Part shown: one piece after another, positions 48,979 through 60,299 of the stretch
Layout: each line of letters begins with the position of its first letter
How positions within the stretch are numbered: the first letter of the stretch is position 1
Assembly: GCA_032164295.1 (NCBI GenBank)
Contig: JAJHTX010000005.1
Span: forward strand, 1,302,001-1,366,000
Reading direction: 5' to 3'
Source: Inonotus obliquus
Lineage: Eukaryota; Basidiomycota; Agaricomycetes; Hymenochaetales; Hymenochaetaceae
DNA length: 64,000 bases
Position numbers and translations under genes: made by a program
Notes under the pieces: generated by a model
What the model was told of the DNA's origin: nothing
Databases searched by the model: none
Seen by the model: only the letters and a program-made list of their open reading frames with translations

Positions 48979-50852
48979 ATGGACGAAGATAGACACGTAG
49001 GAGCTTTCTCATGGCACCAGGTGCGTCTCTACGTAGCCCTTCTTGAGTGTCATAAGGTCACTGATGGTAATTATGGTCCAACAGACCCTTGACCAGGTGC
49101 ATTCCCTATTGGAGCCTCGTGCTGTTGAACTAAGTAACTCATTACTCGCAGGCAACAGTCAACATACTCGTGCCGTATGAAACGCTACTTGAGGACCTGG
49201 AGGTGAGCATTGGACGATGTTGATGGAAGTGCGCAGCAGCAAACCCATCCGGCTTCTTGCAGGTGATCATTGATCCACCATACCTGGTGGCGTGCATACG
49301 TGGTCAGATACCGATTTTGAAGGTGAGTTCATTCACCATCGTAGAAATGATATGTAAAGCTTGGTTATTCTACAGGGCAAGATCTACGAGGCTATCAATA
49401 TGGAAAGGTCGCATTGGAAGTTCGAGTCGACTGATGTTCCACGCCGACGAACCACGTCTACAGCCTCAACGATGTCAACACAATCCTCTTATGCGTACGT
49501 CTCAGATGCAGAAATATCGAGCAGCTTCGCAGCGTCGCTCGAGAGTGCGCAGGCATCGGACAATGATGATTCGGACTTTGCATCTCCTGAGCGGTCCCAG
49601 TCCCACTCCTTACCTCGAGATGAGCAACGAATGGCTGCTACTATCACGATTCCTGCGTTTCCTCAGCGTGCTTTTGGTTCCCTTCCTACATCACCGCAAA
49701 TGCCTTCATTGGAATCTTCACTGTCGTCCCTCGACTCGTTGCGCCCCGAGCGCCCCGAGAGGTTACTAACAATTGCCTTAGCTAAGGAGCGGCCGGGTTA
49801 CTGGCCTCGACTTATTGATGGGCCAATACCGGAATCATATTCTCCCACACCGTCCGGTCCCTTTGCTTTTGATGCCAATGTAGAACGACAAAAGTACAAT
49901 ATGGATCCCACTACTCTTGGATTATTTGGAGAAGAGTATTTGAAGTCTCGCAATGAGAAGGACGAAGCGTTCGAATACTTTGTGTATGTCCACAACCCAT
50001 TCTGCGCACGCTTTGATTGACTAGTCTCCTGACAGACGATCATGGCATTATCTTCATACGCCTTTCTCATCGCTTCGCCTTGTTACCCATTTTCTTCCGG
50101 TAACTACAGTCGTACCCTCCTCCGCGCTCTCCTCACCGAAGAATTCTCCGACCCCTCCGCCTCTTCCTCGGAGAGGGACAGTAGAGTATTACGTATTATG
50201 CCTCGGAGGGACGGCTGCACTCGCACAGCTCTTTCTGGAGGCGGGTCTTGCTCATCTTGACGGAATTGCGACCAAGCTCCTTTCCAATTATTCCCCCCTT
50301 AACTCCATTCGGCGGAATGAACCCCCGGCACCACCGCCACGCATAGAAAGTAGCACGCAGGCGTGGAAGCGCGATCGAGCGAATGCAAGGCTGTACTTTG
50401 AGCGGGCACGGAAACTGGCACCCGGGATGGATGGTTCAATACCTTATCTACCCGAAGAGACAGATCTACGCGCAGTAGACCGTCCAGGACGCTCAGAGCG
50501 CACGGAGACTCCACCACGGTCTAGGAGAAGTGCGGGATTGAATGCATCTCCGACTGAAGGCTCGGGACTGGAGCTACAGATGCCGTCAATCTTCGTAGAT
50601 GAAGGGAAGACGCTCCGACCAGAAGATTCCATGTCTGATAGGGAGAAATCCCGACCCGAGTCAACGTTGCGTGTGCGAAGGAGAAGGCAACAGGCGTCAG
50701 AAGCGCTGTTAGGACGAACAAACGAGGAAGAAGAACAGGATAATACGTGGTATCTTTACCTCCCTGGGCTCGTTGGTGCTGGGACTGCACTACTTGTCGT
50801 GAGCGTCGTCGGTGCATTGAGCTTTCAGTCTTGGCGGAAGAACAACAACTGA
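48979..50852 (+). CDS. CS (p23-like) domain protein with C-terminal membrane anchor
   Basis: Five exons (48979-49020, 49152-49202, 49263-49322, 49376-49983, 50036-50852) close in phase and give 525 residues. Residues 10-65 form a CS/p23-like beta domain (FSWHQATVNILVPYETLLED, then VACIRGQIPILKG and a Trp-containing strand). Then comes a Ser-rich linker, a helical region that resembles TPR/Sel1-type repeats (KDEAFEYFVRSWHYL, LGGTAALAQLFLEAGLAHLD, RANARLYFERARKLAPGMD), and a final transmembrane helix (about 50,758-50,830, LPGLVGAGTALLVVSVVGAL) with a short basic tail. CS domains often serve Hsp90 co-chaperones; client and membrane here are unknown. The fourth intron is required to join the helical part in frame. 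Confidence 0.82.
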
Positions 50853-51656
50853 AATGCTTAGTGTGATGCATGTGGTGAGTATATTCATATTGCTTGCTTT
50901 GGGTAATTAAACCTTCCTGACTTTCGTTCCTAGACCGGTTAATTTGGAGTTTCAGTTTAGCAGTGCATGCCTTATTGATTCTCATTGGGAGCAGAAAATC
51001 TCGCCTTATATCCTGATAATGTAAACGACATGACGATTCCACGAATATATCTTTTCTGCTCATCTCCCCTTTCGAGAACACCGCTCACCATTCCTTTAAG
51101 CTAGAACCATCCGTCCTTCCTTTACAATCTCCGTCCTTATCCCCTGTATATATAAACGCTAGTTCCTGTTTCTGCTCCTCAGCCGCAATCGGGTGCCCAG
51201 TGTTTTATGTGATCATAGTTCCATCTCTTTCATCCGTCAGACTATCCGTTCCATTTATTTTGGGCTGAAATTCAATATGGCTATGTTCCTACGCATTAAT
51301 GGTCGAGTGTGAGAACTAGTGTGTTTGACATAAGTTTTTATTGGTCATGACTAATGACAGTATATAGCCCGTGACGTAAGCCTTGTGAAGGAAGTAATTT
51401 TAGTTACCACTCTTTCATCGCCTCCACACTCCTCGACGTGCTTGAACATGAAGTTTAGCGGCTGGATCTCTCACATACAGCACGAGTCGACTGGGAGTCC
51501 GTTGTGATGATGCCACTTCGACAACATTTGCTCACTACTTGTATGCTTACTGAAGTTCGTCTTGGTTGCCACTAGAACTGACGAGAATGCATTCGACACC
51601 AACGAGTCCTGAGTATGAGAATACATGACAACTACCGCTATGCCTCACCACTCCAA
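50853..51656. other. Spacer; right part duplicated near 57.9 kb
   Basis: No gene supported. From about 51,361 the sequence (the 3' flank of P8) is clearly similar to 57,899-58,219 (the 3' flank of P9), so flank and gene were duplicated together. Confidence 0.55.
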
Positions 51657-53174
51657 TCAGGTAAGCAAGACCTCCGCCTTGATTAAGATTTTCCGTTTTC
51701 CTGTGCCATCTGTTCCTTGCAATCCCAACTTTGTCGTACATTTCACTGATCCCTCATCCACTTTGTCCGCATGAATCATCGATTGCTCATCATACGGCTT
51801 CTCCTGATCAGCTACGAAAACCTCGATATTCTGGGAGAAGATTGTCGTCTTTATCGACTTGGCCAATATAGCCGCCTCTTCAACGATTTTGTCTATCTTT
51901 TCAAGGAGTCTGGGGTTGTCCGAGAGCGACGGTGGTTCTTCTCCAGCCATCACGAAGACATGAAGGAGTCCTCTCTGGATGATTTCCTTGGTTTGCGCGA
52001 TTGCCGCCTTGTAGGATTCGAGTCCTAGTTCGTGTTTGTGAACCAAGGCTCTCCAGTGCAGACAAACTTGAGGTTCGTTGTCTATTTGCGGTGTCACCTT
52101 TGTCAATCAGCCCCTATCTGGAAGGAATGTGCTTACCTCCGTCCGATTTAATAGCACGATAAACTCTTTCAAGATTTTCAGATTCCCGGATTTCTGCGTC
52201 CCGCCGTCCATTCCTTTGTAATGGCCAAATATCCGACACGAACTTGGCCATAGTTTCGTCATTCTCGGTTGGTTTATATGCGTTTTCTGCTCGAAATCGA
52301 TTCCAACACCCCGCCATTTCCTTATCTACATGCAATAACGATCAGTGTAATCAATCGTGCTCTCCACCGAACAATGACGAACCGTGGTCCTCCATATGCT
52401 CAATTATCTCATTTATCTCTTCATTCATCCGTATCCTCAACCCGAAGAGCATTGGCTTCATCGCTAGGTATACGCAAGAAATTGACCAAACATCCAGACC
52501 GTTTCGAATGATGCGGTTAGTAGCTTTTGGCCCTCCCGTTCCTCCCTTGGCACTAGCTAATTCTTCAGATAGTCTGTCCCCCATGACATTCCGTACGAAC
52601 GCGGCGACTGTGTTACCCTCAAATTCCGTGTTCTGGGCTCCTTCGCTGTCAGTTACGGTCACGTTGATACGTTCGTGCGTACGACTCTTCGCCTTGATTA
52701 GATCGCGCGAAAGAGTGTTTATGTGATAATTGAGAGTCCCGCAGGCTGCCATGAGCTCGTTCTCGGAGAATTCATCATTCCTTTCCAGGAAAGTCCGCCT
52801 TGCAAACTCACTCCCGTAAATACCGTAAATATCGTTCCTCTGTTCCTTTCGTGGTGCATGCTCGGACACGATGCTGATAGCTGAAGATTCCCTGTCACCG
52901 TCTCGTTTACGTAAACTTTGACGGTCTGGGTCTGGAACTGATATCGTTAGGGTATTCAGCATCACAAGCACGAATACTTAAGGACCCCACCTTCGTGATA
53001 CTGCGGATCAACACTGCTGGGATCCGAAGCGTCCAGAGCAGCCCCTTCAGCCTCTGACGCTGAGGGGCATTCATTTGGTGTGATTGCTCTCAGAAATCGA
53101 GCTACATAACACACCAGAACGTACGCCAAATAGCAGAACACCCCAAACGATGAGAGGTAGACCACTTTCTGCAT
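51657..53174 (-). CDS. P8: membrane-anchored partner protein, type II (unknown family)
   Basis: Four exons (53174-52991, 52937-52383, 52325-52137, 52081-51657) close in phase and give 450 residues, the shortest intact type II copy. The N-terminus MQKVVYLSSFGVFCYLAYVL is a transmembrane segment starting almost at residue 1. A short linker follows, then FARRTFLERNDEFSENEL, LNYHINTLSRDLI, RLSEELASAKGGTGGP, WSISCVYLAMKPMLFG, EEINEIIEHM, EMAGCWNRFR, VCLHWRALVHKHELGLESY, VEEAAILAKSIKTTIFSQNIEVFVA and CTTKLGLQG. The intron positions and phases equal those of P9. Divergent from H8 (310 bp gap). The conserved half is nearly identical to P9 in places, while the N-terminal and linker parts differ. Confidence 0.82.
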
Positions 53175-53484
53175 TTCTGGTCCTGTCAATCTCAGTGCTG
53201 TTACGACGGGTGGTACAGGGGTCCACTCACTCCTGTCAGAGGATGGTGTGACTCGAAAGTTGTGGGAGGTACCTATTATATAGATTCTTTATGTGATAGG
53301 GGATGCCGTTTGATACTTCTGGGACAGTGCGTTTTAGGGTGATGACATCGATCTGACTTCTTCTATCCACGTAATACAGGACGCTGCTCTTAATTATAGT
53401 CATTGGAATCTTTTCGTACTTAAGGGGGCCCTGTTCAATCAAGACCTCGGGTTTTCACGCTGCTCACTCCGCTCGTGCCTCTCC
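53175..53484. promoter_or_regulatory. Bidirectional promoter region P8/H8
   Basis: TATTATATAG at 53274-53283 lies about 100 nt upstream of the P8 start (read on the minus strand) and 200 nt upstream of the H8 start. Confidence 0.45.
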
Positions 53485-55780
53485 ATGTCTTCAGATTACA
53501 TTCAGACTCTGCTAACCAAGCCCTACTCTGGCGAAACCAGATCCATAGTAATCGGTATTGATGTTGGAACAACCTTCAGCGGCGTTGCATATGCTCTTCT
53601 TTACCCTGGAGAGGTTCCAAAAAAAATAAATCCTGTGACCAAGTAGGTCTCCTGTAATCAGCATAAAGTATGTTGCCTCAGTTCAAATAGGTTCTCGAAT
53701 AAGGAAGCCTCGGATAACAAGATTCCATCAATACTGTATTATACGAAGAATGGAGTTCCGATAGCCATTGGACAGGCCGCCGCTACGCTATCAAACAAAG
53801 CACGTCATGAGGCTTCCAGTGGGCAATGGTTCAAAGTCGAATAGTGCGTACAATTTGCTATCTATATTTCTATGGTTCCAATCTTCTTTCAAATACAGCT
53901 TCAAGTTGCATTTTCGTCCCAACGATCACAATATGAGAAAAGACGTTCTGAGGCCTGGGAAGCTTCCACTAGGCAAGACCGCCGAACAGGTCATGGGAGA
54001 TTTTCTTCGCTACCTTGTCCAGGAAGCTGGGGTGTACATCTCAAGTGCCCACGGTGTAGATACATGGAACCAAGTTAAGGATGAAGCGATAATTGTACTT
54101 GGACATCCCAATGGGTGGACCGGTTCCTGCCAACAACGTTACCGAACCAGTGCAGTCTTGGGTGGCCTTATTCCCGATACTGATGAAGGTCACAAGCGGA
54201 TGAAATTGGTCACTGAAGGCGAGGCAAGTGCGCTAGCCTGTTTATCTAGCTGGCGTCATGGTAGTGGACCAGATATGCTCAAAGTATGTTTAACTTAATT
54301 ATTTGGTTGATTAACTTTTACAAACACAGAGTACCTAGCCAGGCTTTCGTTTTATGATCGTAGATGCGGGAGGGGGTACCGTTGACATGACAACTTTTGA
54401 AGTGGACGAAACGTCACCCCTGAAGCTCAAAGAGTGTACAGCACCAGATTGTAAGTTGCAAGGTTTCATGAGCTTCACCAAAATGGTAGTTAATTAATCT
54501 TTAAAGGTCAGTATGCCGGCTCTGTCCTTGTAAATATGAGGGCAAAGGATCTGCTCAAAAGTGAGGTATCAAACTACATTCGCAAGCACTATAACTCAAT
54601 AGTCTCGGACCTTCTAAACAGGGCTCTTAGCCAATTCTGAATACGATAACGAGAAGCGTATCGATCAGCTTATGAATAAATTTGAAAATACCACTAAGAA
54701 AACATTTGACGGCATAGACGAAAGCTATGATTTGGAGATAGGAAATCGTGACGAAGATAATGAGGAATTGGGTATTTCTGATGGTTATCTTGAGTTATCA
54801 CGGTATGTGTACAAAAGCTCCTGGGATTCCAAGCTGACAAAGAGCATAGCGAAGACCTGGCTGAATGCTTCAGGCCTTCTGTGTCTCAGACAATCGAATC
54901 TATCTTGGGTCAATATTCGGCAAGCCACAGTAAAAAGGGCACAGTGGTATACTTTTTCTATTAGTATCACTTCCCCTTTACTGAGACGGTTTAAAGCCCA
55001 TATGGCTCGTTGGAGGCTTGGGTAAAAGCAAATACCTTTTGAAAGAGCTCCAAAAAGCGCTTGAAGGGACAGAAATATCAACTCCAGAATGGGCACTCAT
55101 CTTTGGATCCAATGCTGTTGCAAAGGGCGCAGTTTTACACCATCTCGACCACCCAGTTAAGGCTCGGATCTGTCGAAGGACCTATGGGACATCCTGCCAT
55201 ACCTTGTTTGGCCTGTCTCTGATTGCGGATCACAGCATTCATGAGATTGTTGAGCACTCAGAGAGTTTCCCAGTGATAGGTCCGATATTTGCTCCTATTG
55301 TTGAAAAGGTAACAAATACTTCCTCTCAGTAAATGATACAGACTGATGCTAGTCCCAGGGTGTGTTGATAGAGGAAGAGAAGCCATTCGTTTGTAGCTTC
55401 TGGAAGCCTACCTTAGGCGGGAATGTGCTGCGTGTCAGCGGAGAACTGCTATGCTATGACGGGGACCTCCCAGTTCCATTCTGGTACGAAGATAATAAAG
55501 GTACACCAAATTGAATCTTACTGTGTGCGTGAATCACTAATTCAACTATGTTTACTTAGACAAATTCAAGACTATTGGCCATGTGGAAGCCGAAATTCCT
55601 CCCATTGCTGTCCAGGATGAAACTGATTTGACTCTTGGGCGCCAAAAGTTTGACATTGAGCTTAAATTTGGGAAGACGGAGGTTGAATCAAGGATTAGAT
55701 GGGAAGAAAAAGTTCGTTGCTTCTCTCTCGCATTCATATTTCTTTATGCTAATTATTCGCTCTAGGGGAAAATTAAATAG
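53485..55780 (+). CDS. H8: Hsp70-like ATPase, HSPA12 type, type II
   Basis: Eleven exons (53485-53642, 53691-53843, 53899-54283, 54339-54450, 54507-54560, 54631-54802, 54850-54946, 54997-55308, 55359-55500, 55560-55711, 55766-55780) close in phase and give 583 residues. GIDVGTTFSGVAYAL is phosphate-1; MIVDAGGGTVDMTTFEV phosphate-2; PIWLVGGLGKSKYLLKEL the adenosine loop, where Phe-Gly-Ser of its relatives is Leu-Gly-Lys. It lacks the intron that H7 and H9 have before the KAVANGAV-like segment (here SNAVAKGAV, read through in one exon). The C-terminus is FDIELKFGKTEVESRIRW, then GKIK. No Hsp70 substrate-binding domain, no signal peptide. All donors are GT. Confidence 0.88.
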
Positions 55781-57140
55781 TGAGTCCGAATCAATATACC
55801 TTCTGAATAGTCGAACAATTGTCTCACTCTGGTTTTCAAAAGTTCGCCTGCGAAATGCACATGGCTGGAGGAATAAACCACGTCTCTACAAATTCCTTGC
55901 TAAGTTTACTGAGTCCTGTTTCTTTGACTCGTTAGGTGTCGTTTCCAAATCGCACTTCGAATACATGTACAACAGTAGTCTTGTCGTTAACGTGTATGTA
56001 TGATCTACTCCTGGAAGATATCTGTGAAGGATTATGTTCAAATACATTTTGCGGATTCGAGATATATACGACAATCATGCATGACATGCACGACTCGCGG
56101 GATATGCAAGAAATTGAGCACTTATGTTGTCTCGACTCTCATGGATAATAACGAACGACCAGCTCGGGTATTGCCACAATGGTTGCGGCAAAGTCTGATT
56201 CCGCTTTGTGCTTTCAAAGGTAAAAAAATGTCGAAGCGGCCAATACTATGTAATACAAGTCAATGTTCATTTCATGCCAGTCAGCGAGGACAACTCACTC
56301 TTTAGGTCACGCATGCAGTGGGAGATATTCAATTAATATTGAGATTTCAAGTTAGGAAATAAAGGTAAATATGTACAGAGGAATGAAGTTAATCATAACC
56401 CGGCAGAGTAGGGATGATGATAGAGAGAGTAGCGAAGATGTCGCTGTCCGACACAGAATGGCTGCTTGCGATGGGATGCCTAGGAGCAAAATCGCCAACA
56501 AGATCGCTCCTACTGGCTGCAGATGACGAGGAGATGGAGATGGTACGACTACAAGAGCCCGAGGAGGTACACGTTGGTAAGTTCGGGGTCATGCTGCAAT
56601 GCATGATCGCCCGTTGGATATACACCGACGTGGCCAGCGAAGGAAGGTAGTCTCCATGGAGTTCTGCCGGTGAAGATTACTTCAGAGACTTGCGCAATCG
56701 ACCCTCGTCTTCTCGTTGTTCTTCACTGATGTCCGCACTTGCCAACCACCCTTGTCGAACTAATTGGCACCACGACCAGCAGGGGCTCTCTGCTTCTTTC
56801 GGGCAGCGAGTTTACAATTAAGATCAAACACTGGGCAGTCGATGCCGCGGGTCGGAGTTCCAGCAATCACAGCAAATATCCCGGAGCACGTCTCCACACC
56901 AGAACTCAAAACAAGACGTCAGAGTTTACTCCGCAGTTAGCTTGTCGATGATGACTCCGGCATCATGGCGGGGAATTCGTAAGTAGCCCTACGGTAGTAC
57001 AGACAGCATCAAAGATCCCAATCAGGACTCAAAACGAGGGGTTTAAAGGATAACAGAGGATGGACGTTACGAGAACCATCATTGCAAAGGCCCAAGTGCC
57101 CCGATACGATACGTTCTGCTTCTCCAGGTACTTCCGGGTA
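55781..57140. other. Long spacer without supported genes
   Basis: Short open frames on both strands show no family features, and no splicing scheme makes a longer product. It probably includes decayed sequence, because fragments of other genes lie immediately to the right. Confidence 0.45.
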
Positions 57141-57144
57141 GTGT

Positions 57145-57265
57145 CATGGGCATTCAAGGAGATATGAGGCTAGCGAGTCGACTGCTTGGTTGAACCGGTA
57201 TATGAAGCCGAGCAACGGAAGAACATTATGGTGATGCAGAGTCGGCCATGGATGCATCTCCCTGA
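57145..57265 (-). pseudogene. Possible protein kinase N-lobe fragment
   Basis: The minus-strand frame gives REMHPWPTLHHHNVLPLLGF, the pattern of the alpha-C to beta-4 region of fungal tyrosine-kinase-like Ser/Thr kinases. No VAIK, HRD or DFG motifs are found nearby. A small relic at best. Confidence 0.35.
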
Positions 57266-57371
57266 AAAAAACGCGAAAGTAGTTGAAGGTAATTATTCTT
57301 GAAGTGGGTGTCTGGAAGAAGCTTACTTCCGCGGACCCGCACTCACAAAGCACGGTGCATCCTTGATACCT

Positions 57372-57746
57372 TCATCTGATGATGAAATCTTGGTGCCCGG
57401 TGTCCCTTTTGCGCATCTCCTTTCGCGTTTGTTCATCGTTTTTATCTGCCTCTACCAGAGCTTCGTCTGCCCCACTGGCTTTGTCCGGCTCTTGGGATTC
57501 TTCCATGTCCAACCCCCCTTCAAGATCCTCATCATTAGTTCCTTCACATTCCTCCGCCGTCAACCCTAGGACTCTCCATCGTCGTCTCAGCGCCTCCGCG
57601 AAGTTAAGCTCCATCTTCAAGTAGTCTCGCCACATGTCCGCATTTTGGTTATTCGTGCGTATACCGCGCCGGAGCAAACAAGCGCTGCCGCATGCGAGAG
57701 GTGTTGAGTTCATGTGATGTAGCAAGGTGGTATACATTACACCCAT
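57372..57746 (-). pseudogene. UTP6-like (U3 snoRNP, HAT-repeat) fragment
   Basis: The minus-strand frame contains LLRRGIRTNNQNADMW, DYLKMELNFAEALRRRWRVL, matching the HAT-repeat region of UTP6 around its conserved LRxGLRxN and YxKMEL segments. An acidic linker follows, then a stop. Both the N-terminal UTP6 domain and the later HAT repeats are absent, so this is an isolated piece. The long acidic insert (EESQEPDKASGADEAL) is unusual for the family. Confidence 0.5.
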
Positions 57747-57898
57747 AAGCCTACATCGTCTGGAATTGTCGGCTTCGACCTCAAACTATGGCTCCTGTAT
57801 CAATTGGTATTGACTTTGCGCAAATCTTGGCTGCAGAGCGAGCTTTGATCAAGTGAGAGTGAGAAAGGTTGACCTTGAGCTTCACATACTTAAGTTAG

Positions 57899-58219
57899 TA
57901 TAGCCGCGTGACGTAAGCAAGTGTGAAATAAGTAAGTACTTGAAGTAATTTTAGTTGCCACTCTTTCATCGCTTCCACACTCCTCGACGTGCTTGAACAC
58001 GAAGTTTAACAGCTAGTTCTCTCACATCCAGCATCAGCAGTCGACTGGGAGTCCGTTGTGATGATGCCGCTTCGGCAACATTGGCTCGCTTCTTGAATCG
58101 TTGATGCATATTGAAGTTCGTCTTTCTTTCTGTTGCCGTACTGACGAGAATGCTTTCGATACCAACGAATCCTGAGTATGAGAATACATGACAACTACCT
58201 CTACACTCCACCATTCTGA
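57899..58219. repeat. Duplicate of 51,361-51,656 (3' flank of the partner genes)
   Basis: Both start near GTGACGTAAGC and share long identical runs, for example around CACACTCCTCGACGTGCTTG and GTCGACTGGGAGTCCGTTGT, with scattered small indels. Confidence 0.8.
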
Positions 58220-59949
58220 TCAGGTAAACAAGACCTCCGCCTTGATTAAGATCTTCCGTTTTCCTGTGCCATCCGTTGCTTGCAATCCCAACTTCGTCGT
58301 ACATTTCACTGATCCTTCATCCACTTTGTCCGCAGAAATCATAGATTGCTTATCATATGGCTTCTCCCGCTCAGCCACGAAAACCTCGATGTTCTGGGAG
58401 AAGATTGTCGTTTTTATCCACTTCGCCAATATGGCCGCTTCCTCGACGATTTTATCTACCAATTCAACGAGGTTGGGGTTGTCCGAGAACGACGGTGGTT
58501 CTTCTCCAGCCATCACGAAGACACGAAGGAGTCCTCTCTTGATAATTTCCTTGGTTTGCGCGATTGCTGCCTTGTAGGATTCGAGTCTGAGTTCGTGTTT
58601 GTGAACCAAGGCTCTCCAGTGCAGACAAACTTGAAGTTCGTTGTCTATTTGTGGTGTCCCCTTTATCAATCAGCTCTTATCTTGAAGGAATGTACTTACC
58701 TCCGTCCGATCGAATAGCACGATAAACTGTCTCAAGAATTTCAGATTCCCGGATTTCTGCGTCCCACCGTCCATTCTGCAATGACCAGACATCTGACAGG
58801 AACATGGACATGGTTTCGTCATCGTCATTCGGTTTACGCGTGTTTTTCTCTCGAAATCGATTCCAGCACTCCGCCATTTCCGGCTCTGTGCGTAATAATC
58901 AGTGCAATCAGTGCTCCTTAACGGGATCGCAACGAACCATGGACGTTCATATGCTCTATTATCTCATTTATCTCTTCATCCGTCCGTACCCTCAACCCGA
59001 AGAGCAAGGGCTTCATCGCTAGGTATACGCAAGAGATTGACCAAGCATCCAGACCGTCTCGAATGATGTGGTTAATGGCTGTTGGCCCTCCCGTTCCTCC
59101 CTTGGCGCTGGCCAGTTCTTCCGACAGTCTGTCTCCTAGAATCGCCTGAACAAATTTGGCGATTCCGTCATCCTGAGATTCCGGGTTCAGGGTGCTTTCG
59201 CCGCTGGTTACGTTATGACGTCCACGCATGCGGTTCTTCGCCATAATCAGGTGGCCCGAAAGGTGGTTTATGCGGCCAGTGAGAACCTTACAGGCTGCTA
59301 TGAGCTCGTTATCGGAATACTCGTCGTCCTTCTCCAGGAAGGTTCTTCTTGCAAGGTCATTTCCGAATCTACCGTCCCTCTTTGGACTTGATGGAACATC
59401 ATTGGTGGATGGGAGGTTCAGTTCTTCGTCATATTTACCGTTGCTTCCATCTTTCCTTCCACCGTCTTCCGAGCTTTCGTCTTCATCTAAAACGTGCTTT
59501 CGTGTTTCACTTTCGTCTTCGGGCTGAGGTAAAGGAGGAAGGTCCAGTTGGGTTCTGCTGCCCGGATCTGGAATGATTAAGCCGATCATATCTTCAAATA
59601 CATCTACAGGAAGACACCCACCTTCGTGATGAAGTCGGTCGAGTTGCCTGTCGCTCTTTTGATTAAAAGCACTTCTATCACTCGTGGATGGTTGGCGCCC
59701 ATTTAGAGCTTGATGCGACCGTCGTTCTTCGCGTACAATGTGCTTTGTACTACTGGTATCCACGATATGGGGTTGTGACTCCGACCACGCTCCCGTGCTT
59801 CTGGTTTTAGCAGAACTTAATCCTCGAGACTCCAGGTCATCCGCGTCCCCCTTGACCCTATTTCCGGGGTGGCACCTGAAGATGGAGTGTACTGCATACC
59901 ATAGGTGCACTATGCAATATTCGCAAGCAACTAAGAATCCAATCCACAT
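58220..59949 (-). CDS. P9: membrane-anchored partner protein, type II (unknown family)
   Basis: Four exons (59949-59622, 59567-58938, 58885-58700, 58644-58220) close in phase and give 522 residues. The N-terminus MWIGFLVACEYCIVHLWYAV is a membrane segment beginning at residue 1, followed by a polar linker longer than in P8 with an acidic stretch (DEDESSEDGG). Conserved part: LARRTFLEKDDEYSDNEL, LTGRINHLSGHLI, ILGDRLSEELASAKGGTGGP, WSISCVYLAMKPLLFG, EEINEIIEHM, EMAECWNRFRE, HWRALVHKHELRLESYKAA, EEAAILAKWIKTTIFSQ and CTTKLGLQ. Intron phases (1, 1, 1) match P8. Divergent from H9. The charged linker differs strongly from P8 while the conserved half does not, suggesting different constraints on the two halves. 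Confidence 0.83.
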
Positions 59950-60299
59950 CTCTTGCACTGTTAGGTTGATAGCCGGTGAAAGGTGAAGATAAGTGGCATT
60001 CTCACCTTTTGCCTTTCGACCAACGGGGTCGAATCAAACCTCGTAGTGAGGCGAGGGCAATTTTATACACGGCTTTGAAGATCTTTTGTGTTGATTCTGT
60101 CCGCCGCTTTGTATCCCTGAGACAGCCCGTTCGGGCGTGTCTTGCGTTAATGAAATCGATGCCTTCGTGTTCCTTTCACAGGGCACAGAAGGAATGTCGC
60201 TCTTACAGAACGTCACATATCTCGCCCACTACATAAGAGTCCTCAACCTGCAAGGTTGCTTCAAATAGACCTCCCGCTCATTTGATTCATTAATTCTCT
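59950..60299. promoter_or_regulatory. Bidirectional promoter region P9/H9
   Basis: 350 bp between outward-facing start codons; TTTTATACA at 60061-60069 is about 112 nt from the P9 start and 231 nt from the H9 start. Confidence 0.45.

Noticed and set aside
53768..53840. Alternative N-terminal reading of H8 starting inside exon 2
   Set aside because: It is out of frame with the phosphate-1 exon; the spliced model gives all conserved motifs in order.
54297..54338. In-frame TAG in H8 after the third exon
   Set aside because: Using the acceptor at 54336-54338 (CTAG) places this triplet in the intron and keeps phase 0, as in H9.
57788..57857. ATG frame reading MAPVSIGIDFAQ, resembling the start of an Hsp70
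   Set aside because: It stops after about 22 residues and lacks the GTT of the phosphate loop; no further Hsp70 motif follows.
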